Origin: Prunus persica
Lineage: Eukaryota > Streptophyta > Magnoliopsida > Rosales > Rosaceae
Assembly: GCF_000346465.2 (NCBI RefSeq)
Contig: NC_034009.1
Span: 42,231,897-42,295,896 of the forward strand
DNA: 64,000 nt
Direction: 5' to 3'
Shown: positions 10,043 through 20,375 of the stretch, piece by piece
How the letters are laid out: each line of letters opens with the position of its first letter
Position numbering within the stretch: the first letter of the stretch is position 1
The notes under the pieces: generated by a model
The model's input: the letters and a program-made list of their open reading frames with translations, nothing else
What the model was told of the DNA's origin: nothing
The model's database searches: none
Position numbers and translations under genes: made by a program

Positions 10043-11410
10043 TTAATCTTCATTGCCTTTCACCGCCCATAGATGCTCCATCAAGTGAAATTGACGCATT
10101 TCATGAATATACGAAGATTGCATCTCCGTATATCGATCTATCATTCGGGTCATCAAATGACCATCCCTCACCAACGGTTCCGGCTCAAACGGTTCTCCAT
10201 TTGGCCCCATGGGCCTTTCATAAATCCGTGTCAAAGCCGTGTTCATTGGATCCGGTTCGTAGACCTCTAAAGCATCATAATCGTACTCATCCTCCACAAT
10301 CATATTATGGAGGATGATGCAAGTCATCATAATGCTTCTGAGGATCTCCTCATCAAACATGCGGGCCGCACCTCGAATAATCAACCACCTGGCTTGAAGG
10401 ATGCCAAAACACCTTTCGACATCTTTCCTGTATCCCTCTTGATATGTAGCAAATAATTTTTGCTTCTGGGATCGGGGATTTGGAATGGTTTTGACAAAAG
10501 TCGTCCACCTCGGGTAGATTCCATCAGCTAGGTAGTATCCTGTCTGGTATACTGTATTGTTGACTTCATAGGTGACATTGGGGCCCTGACCTCTCAATAC
10601 ATCGTTGAAGACGGGGGATTGACCCAGCACGTTGAGGTCATTTTGTGATCCTGCAACTCCGAAGAAGGCATGCCAAACCCATGTGTCGAAACCAGCAACC
10701 GCTTCAAGGATGATACTTTTTTGGCCTTTTCGATTTCCATAATCACCTTGCCAGGCAGTTGGGCAATTCTTCCATTGCCAATGCATGCAGTCGATGCTAC
10801 CAATCATTCCAGGGAATCCTCGAGCTTCGGCTTTTTGCAGAAGCCTTTGGAGGTCCCTGGGAGTAGGTCTACGCAGGTAGTCCCTAGTGTACAGAGTTTC
10901 AACAGCTTGACAAAATCTTACCAAAGCCTCCAACGTAGTGGACTTCCCCATCCGGGCAATCTCATCCACCTGATCAGCAGATGCTCCATACGCCAACATT
11001 CGTATAACAACTGTAAGCTTTTGCTCCGGAAGAAGCCCCAAAACCCCAGCAGCATCACACTTTTGAACAAAGTATGCATCATAATTGCAAATATCATGCA
11101 TGACTTTATTGAACAAATGAGGTTGCATTCTAAATCGCCTTCGAAAATCAACATCAAAGTACAAAGAAGTTGGGATAAAATAATCTTCCAAAAGATTCTT
11201 ACCCCTAGAATGCCTATGTCTTTCCACATTCCGGCGGCGGCCGGCTTGTGAACTATGGCGGCGACCTTGGTTCTCTTCTTCTTCCAAAGCCACTGTTATG
11301 AGAACTTGCTCATCGACTTGTCTCTGCAACTCATTGACTTCATCTGCTCTACGGTTTCTCTCTCTTCTTTCTCTCTCTTGTCTCTCCAAGCATCTCCTAA
11401 ATTCTTCCAT
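10043..11410 (-). CDS. PIF/Harbinger transposase (HARBI1-like nuclease, DDE_Tnp_4/Plant_tran)
   Basis: A 455-residue single-exon protein. The N-terminus is a charged coiled stretch (EEFRRCLERQERERRERNRR) followed by basic residues that may serve nuclear entry. A helix-turn-helix-like segment (ADQVDEIARMGKSTTLEALV, about 145-165) precedes the catalytic core. The DDE triad is visible: Asp207 in GSIDCMHW, Asp296 in YYLADGIYP and Glu332 in KDVERCFGILQ. Length and motif spacing match plant HARBI1-like proteins. No stop or frameshift is present, so it may be active. The start codon at 11410 follows a short AT-rich leader, and a TATA-like TTTTATAG lies about 90 bp upstream. It cuts the element from the genome together with ORF1 protein. 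Confidence 0.95.
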   Translation of the reverse strand: MEEFRRCLERQERERRERNRRADEVNELQRQVDEQVLITVALEEEENQGRRHSSQAGRRRNVERHRHSRGKNLLEDYFIPTSLYFDVDFRRRFRMQPHLFNKVMHDICNYDAYFVQKCDAAGVLGLLPEQKLTVVIRMLAYGASADQVDEIARMGKSTTLEALVRFCQAVETLYTRDYLRRPTPRDLQRLLQKAEARGFPGMIGSIDCMHWQWKNCPTAWQGDYGNRKGQKSIILEAVAGFDTWVWHAFFGVAGSQNDLNVLGQSPVFNDVLRGQGPNVTYEVNNTVYQTGYYLADGIYPRWTTFVKTIPNPRSQKQKLFATYQEGYRKDVERCFGILQARWLIIRGAARMFDEEILRSIMMTCIILHNMIVEDEYDYDALEVYEPDPMNTALTRIYERPMGPNGEPFEPEPLVRDGHLMTRMIDRYTEMQSSYIHEMRQFHLMEHLWAVKGNED

Positions 11411-11559
11411 TCAGAATGAATGAAGTATGAATTATAAACTCTCAGAAATGAAAATATAGAAAGATGTGGTGTGAGAGGTATGAGCTGAGACTCTGGTTTT
11501 ATAGAAAAATTTGGCAAGATAGACATGCCACGTGGCTTGATTTTATTGGATGAAAATCA

Positions 11560-11800
11560 TATCTGAAATTTGAAATTCATCCGAAATTTGAACCCTAATT
11601 TGTATGAAATTCAAAATTTGAAATTCATCCGAAATTTGAACCCAAATTTATCTGAAATTTGAATTTTGAAATTCATCCGAAATTTGAACCCAAATTTATC
11701 TGAAATTTGAATTTTGAAATTCATTCGAAATTTGAACCCAAAAATTTATCTGAAATTTGAATTTTGAAATTAATCCGAAATTTGAATCCAAATATCTTAT
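11560..11800. repeat. About five 48-bp tandem repeats in the transposon right end
   Basis: The unit contains tcatccgaaatttgaaccc and tatctgaaatttgaatttt. Copies start near 11577, 11624, 11672, 11720 and 11770. They lie upstream of the transposase gene, between its start and the right terminal repeat. Degenerate tatctgaaat motifs occur in the matching part of the 37245-38295 element. Confidence 0.85.
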
Positions 11801-14590
11801 CCGAAAATTTTATCTGATTATGAATAGTCTTGACACGTAGGAATCCGAAAATCTTATCTGAAAATATTACCCAAATTAATTATTTTCATTAAAAAATAGG
11901 AGGAAAAAACAAAAAAGTGAATAGTAATTGCCATGGCTAAGGGCAACGGGTGGAGAAACGATTTACTATTTGCAAGGGCAACCACTATTCACGTGAATAG
12001 TGCTTGCCCTAGCTCCACCCTTGCCATGGCTAAGGGCAAATGGGTGGAGTTGCTCTTAAAAACTTAGCTGTGCCAAAGTCTGAAACACATGCCTCATATT
12101 CAGAATCCAACAAAATGTTCTTGCTTGAGATGTCACGATGTACAATCGGTGGCAGGCAATCGTGGTGCATGTAAGACAAGGCATGAGCTAAGCCTTTAAC
12201 AATATTCACTCTTTTACTCCACCCCAACTCTTTAGCTTCTTCATTTTTGCTCAACATTACGGCCAAGCTACCTCTTTCAAGATACTCATACACCAAAAAC
12301 GAGTGTCGTTTATGTTCGCAGAAACCATAGAGCTTCACAATATTTCGATGTCTTATCTCACTGAGTGCCCTTACTTCATTCAAGAACTCCTTCTGAAATT
12401 TTGTCTCGCCATCCCATAGCATATGGAGTTTCTTCACGGCCACTACATCTCCAGATGAAAAATTCACCCTGTAGACGCTTCCATGTCCTCCATTCCCAAT
12501 GCAGTATATGGAATCAAAATCTTTTGTTGCCCTTATGATTTCCTCATACATTGATTTTCCATCAAAATTTAAAACTGAAAAGGAAATTTCTCCATGCATG
12601 TGGTTTTGTTTAGTATCTTGATGCTTCTTCTTTCTTTGCATTATTAGAAAGACAATTATAAAGAGAGCAGATAGAAGTACAAATACTGCTAGAACAGATA
12701 TGACCTTGTGGTCCTTTTTTGAGCCATGTGCATTGTAGGGTGGTAGCAGAGCTCCAACTTTGCCACACAATCCTTTGTTCCCTTCCAATCTTTCTGGCGG
12801 AGCTTCCTGAAATGCCTTGATGTTGGGAAGGGGACCTTCCAAGTGATTGTAGGATATGTCAACGTACGACAAGCCGTGCATCTCTTCGAAACTTGATGGT
12901 ATGGAACCCGAAAGATTGTTGTAGGAAAGATTGAGCGTCAACAAACTCTTCACATTACTCATTGCTGATGGTATGCTACCTTCAAGAGAGTTATGGCTTA
13001 AATCCAGCTCGTTCAATTGAACTAACTTCCCCAACTGAAGTGGAATTGCTTGAGATAACTTGTTGTTGCTCAAATTCAGATGGTATAATTTGAGCAAGTC
13101 ACCTAGAATGCTGGGAATTGAGTCACTGAATTTATTTGTTGACAAGTCAAGATAATCAAGATCAGTCAATGATCCGAATTCAGAGGGTATACGACCTGAA
13201 AGTTGATTTCCATTCAACATCAATCTCTCCAAAGAAGACAACTTCCTGAATTCTCTTGGGATCAACCCAACTAAATGATTTGAAGAAAGGTCCAGCACAT
13301 GAATTTTGGTTGCGTTGCCTATCTCAGGTGGGATGCTACCAATAAGGTTGTTTCTTGCCATTCGCAGGGTTTTCAAATTTGGGCATTGTCCCCAATTGTG
13401 AGAGATTTCTCCATACAAGTTGTTGTGGCTCATATCCATAAAATCAAGATTCGGATAAACACCGAAGTCTTCAGATATATTGCTTGTCAATAGGTTTTGC
13501 TCAAGACGAACTCTGAATAAGCCCTTGCAATTTTTCAAGCTTTTGGGGATTGGACCAGTAAAATAGTTTGTGTGTACTGACAAGTTTGTGAGTTTTCCAC
13601 CTTGGCAGATATTTCGAGGCAAATAACCAGACAATTGGTTTGTATCCAACTTCAGGAGAATCAAATTCTTGAGATTCTCTAACTCTTGGGGAATGGAGCC
13701 GGAAAGTTGGTTATCACGTAGGAATAAGATCTCCAAGTTGCTCAAGTTAGAAAATGAGGCTGGAATTGAACCATTGAGTTGATTATTGCCCAAGTCTAGA
13801 TTTACAAGAGATTTCAAGTTCCCTATCTCCTTGGGAATCAAACCAGAAAGTTGATTGTTATGCAAGTACAAAGTGTTTAGGTTTATTAAGTTACCAATAT
13901 TTGGAGGGATGGCACCACTTAAATTGTTGTGGGACAACTCTAAATTTACAAGAGATTTCAAGTTCCCTATCTCTTTAGGAATTTCCCCCAACAAGTTATT
14001 CCAAGAGAGATGAAGAAACTTAAGATTTCTCAGGAGACAAATTTCAGGTGGGATTCTCCCAGAGAACTGATTCTGGGAGAGATCAAGATGGTGGAGTTTG
14101 GAGAGGTTACTGATTTGAGGTGGGATGGCATCAAAGAGTTTGTTGGAGGTGAGGTTAAGATATTCAAGATTAGGGAAGGACAAGAATGAAAACTCATGTA
14201 GCGTACCTTGTAAACCCCTATTGACAAGCTCTATCTTGTTGACACTTCTAGCTGAGTTGCATGAAACACCAGTCCAAGTGCATGGGCTTGTTCTTGGTTT
14301 TGGATTGGTGCTGGAAGAATTGGTGGCATTAATATTATGAGTGGGAAGGTCGTACCAGGTGAGGTTATTGAGGGCTTGATTTGGAAAGAAGCTGGCTTTC
14401 CATTTGAGAAGAGCCTCTGCCTCAGTATGAGAAGTAGAAGTAGCAGAAGGAAAAGCAACCCAATTTGGTGATGAAACAAACAAGAAGATGACAAGGCAAT
14501 AAGGGAGGAAGCATAGTTTAGCGGAAGTGAAAGATGTCATGGTTATTGTTTGTGTGGAATACGTATATTGTATGGGCCGTGCCTTACTAG

Positions 14591-14600
14591 TTATATATAG
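14591..14600 (-). promoter_or_regulatory. TATA box of the LRR receptor kinase
   Basis: The minus strand reads CTATATATAA about 50 bp upstream of the ATG at 14540. Position and sequence fit a core promoter with a very short 5' leader. Transcription from here would still run into the inserted transposon. Confidence 0.6.
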
Positions 14601-17600
14601 TGTGGGTTAGTCTTTGAGGTTCAGTTGAGCATTGAAAAGTCTTTCGGATCTCATCTATAAATTGTACAAGAACTAAAGATGAAATTGTCGTTTACTGTAC
14701 ATAGGAATGCGAATGCGTAATTGATGGTTTGTTTTGTCGTTTATTGGATAAATTCATTTGATTATTGTGCTCCTCCGATGCCGCTACCAATAATTAATTG
14801 TCAACTTAATTTTTTTATTTGGTTATTTATTAGCTTGCTTGCTTTGTAGTTGAATGAAAGCTATTTATGCAGATGTTTTTATAAAATAAAATAAAAAATC
14901 AGTTATTCCCCTTGAATTTGTACATAACATTCATTTTGCCCATTGTTTTTTTATTTGAGAAAATTCAGGATACAAACATTTTTTTAAGTCAATCTCCCCC
15001 TAGTGCTATGAGGGCAAATTGTTCGATTTGTATCTTATAAATAATTAAAAACTGAAAAATAAAATAGCATAAAACATATACACAAAAAATAAAATAATTA
15101 TAATAAAAATAGAGAAAACACTTTCTTTGTTGTTCGGAATACTGTTTCTCAATATGTTTTAAATTTGAGTGCTGCTAAACGAACCCTAAAATTAACTAAG
15201 TACACCCTATGATCTAAGTACACCCTAATATTTAAATCAAAATATAAAATTAACTAAGTACACCCTAAGAAGAGGCTATTTCGTCAGATTTTGCCCATTG
15301 TTTTTTTATTTGAGAAAATTCAGGATACAAACATTTTTTTAAAGTCAATTACATTCCAACTATTTTACTGTTAAAGGATACCATATGGGCACTATGAGGG
15401 CAAATTGTTCAATTTGTATCTTATAAATAATTAAAAACTGAAAAATAAAATAACATAAAACATATACACAAAAAATAAAATAATTATAATAAAAATAGAG
15501 AAAACACTTTCTTTGTTGTTCGGAATACTGTTTCTCATTATGTTTTACATTTTTGTGAGCTCGAACCACCGAACTACCTAGCTCTGACAAATCAAACAGA
15601 GAGAAAAATAACATTTTTTTGTGTGTGGGTGTATTCGAGTAATATTATGCATAGATCTGGTGTTAACATGGCTTGGAATGTTTTCAAGTTCTGCTCAGTC
15701 ATTTTAAAATGACGAAAGTTTATATCTTTAATTTTTAAAATAAAATATTTATGGAGCAAAATGAAAATTAAGTACAACTTCGGAGGGATTTCAATAACTG
15801 GGGTTGAGGTTGTTGCTCTATCTGTAGTGTTTTTATTTATTTAATTTATTTTTTATTTTTTCTTATTTTGATTGTTGGGTCACAATAAAGTTTCTTTAAC
15901 AAGAAAATATTAGAACCTGACACATTGAAAAATAGGAAAGAAGCATACATATCTTCAGTCAAAGTCTTTGTATGTTATCTATAATGTTAAAATTGGAAAG
16001 TTTGCATGTTTTCGCTGAACTTTTATTCTTCCTATTATTACAATAAAACACATTTAAATTCAAGTTTAATCCTATTAATAAAATTTCATATAGAGGCTGT
16101 TCAAGACGACGTAATTGAGGTTAAATTTGTTTTCTGCAATTTTATTTGTCATAAATAATTAAGACATTAATGTGCAAAACATGTTTGTTGGTTGAACTTA
16201 GGGATTTGCATGGTTTAAATAGAAACCTATAATATTCGTTGTCTTTATCACTTGATTTGGCTACTACTGAGAGTTTGAGAGGCCTTAAAATGAGCATGTT
16301 CAACGATTTTAGCTAAGAATTGACAAGATAACTTATTAAAGGAGCCATTCAACTCAATGCACATGACTTGGAAAACTAATTTGATTATGTTTGTTTTTTA
16401 GTATGCACAGCTTTCTCATAGACTTTTCTCTGATCAAGGGTTCCTCGACTTTCATGTTTTTGGGAGAAAAATATGTTGGAATTACTGAAATGAAATTGAT
16501 GGAAAGTGAGAGGTTACTATTTGCGTGATATAGGGGTTCATAAGTGTCTCACTTACATGCTTGCCACTGCACTATGTCACATGGTATAACATGAAAGCCT
16601 ATTCCTTGTGCTCTTGATTAAGTTGTGTGCAGACTGTAGAGCCAAGTTTCTCCTCCAGCAGCCAGTTTCAAGTCTGTGTTATCGTTAAAAGATACCATGT
16701 GGGCACTATGAGGGCAAATTGGTCAATTTGTACCAATTAAAAACTGAAAAATAAAATAAGATCAAACATATACACAACAAAAAAGAATTATAACATTAAT
16801 AGAGAAAATACATTCTTTGTTTTTCAGAATACTGTTTCCCACTCTCCAAACTACCCAGCTCACACTCAGCTCTGACAAAGTAAACCGAGAGAAAAACAAG
16901 GATTTTTTTATTTTATTTTTATTTTTGGTATATTAGAGTAATATTATGCATAGATATGGGGTTACCATATCTTGGAACGTATTCAAGTTTTGCACAGCTT
17001 TCCGAGGGCTGGGCTCAATCACTTTAAAGTGATGGAATTTTAGGACAGTTAACGGTAAGGAGGAGATTGGCTATAAAAAAATTTGTATCCTTAATTTTTT
17101 AAATAAAAAAATAATTAAGTAAAATGAAAGTTAGATACAAGTTCACCTGGATTTCAACAGTTTAGCCGAGGGTTGAGATTGTTGCTCTATCTGTGGTGTT
17201 TTTGTTTATTTTATTTTTATAGATTTGTTCATTATATATTTTTTTCTAATTTGGATTGTTGGGTCTCAATAAAATTTCTCTAGCAAGAAAATATTAGAAC
17301 CCTAACACATTGAAAAATAGGAAAGAAGCATACATATCTTCAGTCAAAGTCTTTGTCTATTATCTATAATGTTAAAATTGAAAAGTTTGCATGTTGTCGC
17401 TGAACTTTAGTGAACTGAGGTTGATACTTGAATGTCGTTTTCTCCTTCCTATTATTACGACCCATGAGTCAAGATAGTGGCTGCACTTGAAACCTATATA
17501 TTCGTTGTCTTTATCACTTGACTTGGCTGCCGCTAAGAGTTTGAGAGGCCTTAAAATGAGCGTGTTCATCGGTTTTAACTAAGAATTGACAAGATAACTT

Positions 17601-17910
17601 ATTAAAGGAGCCATTCAACTCAATGCACATGATTGGAAAACTAATTCGATTATGTTTGTCTTTTAATATGCACAACTTTCTCATAGACTTTTCTCTGATC
17701 AATGGTTCCACGACTTTGATGTTTTTAGGAGAAAAATATGTTGGATTTACTTAAATGAAATTGATGCAAAGTGAGAGGTTACTATTTGCGTGACATAGGG
17801 GTTCAGAAGTGCCCCATTTGAATGCTTGACACAATGTCACATGGTATATCGTAGGTAACAAGCTTCAACAAATGCAGCCTCTCCGAATAGAAAGATACTG
17901 AGAAGGGTTT
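14601..17910. repeat. Duplicated non-coding blocks between the two receptor kinase copies
   Basis: No gene is supported. A block of about 1.3 kb occurs twice in direct orientation: roughly 15365-16610 and 16680-17860. Both contain gataccat.tgggcactatgagggc, ctctgacaaa, gttgctctatctgt and aaaaataggaaagaagcata in the same order. The first part of the block occurs a third time at about 14935-15166, repeated at 15290-15545 (ttgagaaaattcaggataca). Copies differ by scattered substitutions and indels, so the duplications are old. They probably arose with the local duplication of the receptor kinase. Confidence 0.75.
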
Positions 17911-18239
17911 TTGTCTGAAACACATGCCTCATATAGAATCCAGCAAAATGTTCTTGCTTGATATGTTCCCAGTGTACAATTTATTCCAACTCCCATTCCA
18001 TTTGTTTGGCTGGTCATCTTGAAGTCCAAAGCAAATTATTTTGAGTGTACGTTCACTATTTAGGTTTCTCAAGATAACATTGGAACATGGGAAATTCCAC
18101 TTCTTAACATTTCGAATTTTTCATTAAAAGTGAATGTTGCCTTAGCCTTAGATTTTAAATTTTTTACATTGAAGTTTAAATTGATATAATTTATTTATAT
18201 ATATATAAAGTAAAATGCAGAAAATAGTGAAACATTTAA

Positions 18240-18685
18240 AATATCAAAAAATGTCATGCTTTTAGAGGAAGTAGTAAATTTTCATTAAAATTATGAAAGG
18301 TTACAAACTTGAGCAAACAAACGTGGCCTCATTAAAACCTTACCCAGGAAAATTCAGCATGACAAAACATGGGATGAAAAAAAAAGAGTGACATGCGCTC
18401 CATAAATGCTATAAACAAAAACTCATGACAACTCTAGAATATATCAGCGTCAGCTTGAAGAAACACATTGAGCCATGGAGGACCCTCTTCAAGCCAAACG
18501 TCTATGGACACACTACCTAAAACAAAGTTAGCAAGTCTATCAGCCACAGTATTACACAATCTGGAAACAAAGACAAAAGAAAGAGAATCAAAATTTCTAG
18601 ATAACATGTGGATGTCGTTGATAATCCCCCCAAAAAGCCTCATTGCCAGAGATGATGTCGTTAATGGCAATCTTTCACATCTGTC
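18240..18685 (-). mobile_element. LINE-type RNase H-like fragment
   Basis: The minus strand encodes IINDIHMLSRNFDSLSFVFV followed by SRLCNTVADRLANFVLG and a VWLEEGPPWL end. This is the C-terminal part of the RNase H-like domain (RVT_3) found at the end of plant non-LTR retrotransposons; the N-VAD-LA motif is diagnostic. The downstream (left) part is a 3' UTR-like AT-rich stretch. The 5' end is truncated against LRR sequence at about 18686, as expected for incomplete reverse transcription. I could not define target duplications. Confidence 0.65.
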
Positions 18686-19040
18686 TCAACCACTAAATGA
18701 TTTGAAGAAAGGTCCAACACATGAATTTGGGTTGCGTTGCCTATCTCAAGTGGTTTGCTACCAGAAAGGTTGTTTCCTGCCATTAGTGTGGTTTTCAGCT
18801 TTGGGCATTGTCCCCAGTTGTGTGAGATTTCTCCGTACAAGTTGTTATAGCTTATATTCGTAAAATCAAGATTCAGATAAAGACCGAAGTCTTCAGATAT
18901 ATTACCCGTCAATTGGTTTTGGTCAAGACGGACTCTCACTAAGCCCGTGCAATTTTTCAAGCTTTTGGGGATTGGACCAGTCAAATAGTTTGTTTGTACT
19001 GACAAGTTTGTGAGTTTTCCACCTTGGCCAGACAATTGGT

Positions 19041-19230
19041 GTGTGTGGCTTAATGCCTTATGGGCTTTTAACTTGTTGCTAGTTCTTTTGCATTTTATTT
19101 GGGCCTCTAGCCTTTTCGCTTTTTTGTTAAGCTCAGTTGGTTGGGTATCACTTTTTGATGTATTGTTATGCCCTTTTGCGATTATGCCCTTTTGTGAGTT
19201 TTTAATAAAATCCACTTCCTACCAAAAAAG
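19041..19230 (+). mobile_element. 5'-truncated retroposon (LINE 3' end) with 12-bp target duplication
   Basis: The insert lies in LRR sequence between CAGACAATTGGT (19029-19040) and CGGACAATTGGT (19238-19249). It ends in aataaaatccacttcctacc and a short A-rich tail, as plant L1-like elements do. The intact paralogue has one copy of the target sequence at about 13633, confirming the insertion. About 20 bp of host sequence is missing on the left side. Confidence 0.65.
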
Positions 19231-19255
19231 AAATAACCGGACAATTGGTTCGTAT

Positions 19256-19279
19256 ATTGACAAAAAAAAAAAAAAAAGG
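19256..19279 (+). mobile_element. Tiny poly(A) insertion with 14-bp target duplication
   Basis: About 24 bp, mostly 16 adenines after attgac, flanked by CAATTGGTTCGTAT (19242-19255) and CAATTGGTTTGTAT (19280-19293). It looks like an extremely 5'-truncated retroposition event. It shares its target site with the neighbouring insertion. Confidence 0.6.
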
Positions 19280-19451
19280 CAATTGGTTTGTATCCAATGC
19301 AAGTTCAGTCAAATTCTTGAGATTCTCTAACTCTTGGGGAATGGAGCCGGAAAGTTGGTTATTGCGTAGGAATAAGATCTCCAAGTTGCTCAAGTTAGCA
19401 AATGAGGCTGGAATTGAACTATTGAGTTGATTCTCGCCTAATTCTATATCT

Positions 19452-20375
19452 ACAAGAGATTTCAAGTTCCATATCTCTTTTGGAATCAAACCAGAAAGTT
19501 GATTTTTACCCAAGTACAAAGTGTTTAGCTTTATTAAGTTATCAATATTTTGAGGGATGAGACCACTTAAATTGTTGTAGGACAACTCTAGATCTACAAG
19601 AGATTTCAAGTTCCCTATCTCCTTTGGAATTAAACTAGAAAGTTTATTGGAATTGAAGTACAAAGTGTTTAGGTTTATTAAGTTACCAAAATTTGGAAGG
19701 ATGAGATCACTTAAATTCTTGTAGCCCAACTTTAGATCTACAAGAGATTTCAAGTTCCCAATCTTCTTGGGAATCAAACCAGAAAGTTGATTTTTACCGA
19801 AGTACAAAATGTTTAGCTTTATTAATTTACCAATATTTGGAGGGATGAGACCACTTAAATTGTAGTGGGATAATTCTAGATCTACAAGAGATTTCAAGTT
19901 CCCTATCTCCTTGGAAATCAAACCGAAAAGTTGATTGAAAGGCAAGTACAAAGTGTTTAGGTTTATTAAGTTACCAATATTTGGAGGGATGAGACCACTT
20001 AAATTGTTGTAGGACAACAATAGATTTACAAGAGATTTCAAATTTCCCTACCTCCTTGGGAATCAAACCAGAACGTTGATTGTTATTCAAGTACAAAGTG
20101 TTTAGCTTTATTAAGTTACCAATATTTGGAGGGATGTGACCACTTAAATTGTTGTAGGACATCGATAGATTTACAAGAGATTTCAAGTTCCCTATCTTCT
20201 TAAGAATCATACCAGAAAGTTTATTGTTATTCAAGTACAAACTGTTTAGCTTTATTAAGTTACCAATATTTGGAGGGATGACACCACTTAATTTGTTGTT
20301 GGACAACACTAGATATACAAGAGATTTCAAGTTCCCTATCTCCTTGGGAATCAACCCAGAAAGTTGATTGGAATG
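19452..20375 (-). repeat. Seven 144-bp LRR-pair tandem repeats
   Basis: The motif acaagagatttcaagttcc recurs at 19452, 19596, 19740, 19884, 20028, 20173 and 20317, that is every 144 bp (48 residues, two 24-residue LRRs: IPKEIGNLKSLV and IPPNIGNLIKLN). One interval is 145 bp and marks the frameshift. The intact paralogue has only two such units (13804 and 13948). Confidence 0.9.

Larger units (their letters stand above)
7981..12055 (+). mobile_element. PIF/Harbinger DNA transposon, 4,075 bp, TSD TTA
   Basis: The element is flanked by TTA on both sides (7978-7980 and 12056-12058), the 3-bp target duplication of PIF/Harbinger. The ends are short imperfect inverted repeats: GAGTGGCTCCA on the left, and GAGCAACTCCA as the reverse complement on the right. 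It encodes the two proteins typical of the superfamily in convergent orientation: ORF1 with a Myb/SANT-like domain (8517-9729, plus) and a DDE transposase (10043-11410, minus). The left subterminal 300 bp is GC-rich, with two TGACGTCA palindromes and a 57-bp hairpin; the right side carries 48-bp tandem repeats. The transposase looks intact but ORF1 is broken, so movement would need ORF1 protein from another copy. Confidence 0.95.
7283..14540 (-). pseudogene. MIK2-like: MIK2-like LRR receptor kinase disrupted by a Harbinger transposon
   Basis: Plasma-membrane LRR receptor-like kinase of subfamily XII/XI-like MIK2 type. Coding parts are 14540-12056, 7977-7921 (after one TSD copy) and, after an intron at 7920-7684, 7683-7283. 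Without the insert these join in frame to 980 residues. Order: signal peptide (1 to about 30), an LRR N-cap ending in CTWTGVSCN, about 20 LRRs (100-595), a membrane span (about 616-637), then the kinase with IGNGGHGSVY, VAVKKL, VHRDISSKNILLD (about 796-808), SDFGTAKFL, and GTYGYMAPELAY in the last part. The transposon sits directly after DFGTAKFL. The unspliced reading adds only RATPPICP and stops at residue 836, losing the activation loop and C-lobe. The rest of the frame shows no other lesion, so the insertion looks recent. Confidence 0.93.

Noticed and set aside
10670..11251. 193-residue plus-strand open frame
   Set aside because: It is a shadow of the transposase on the opposite strand, where the DDE motifs are found.
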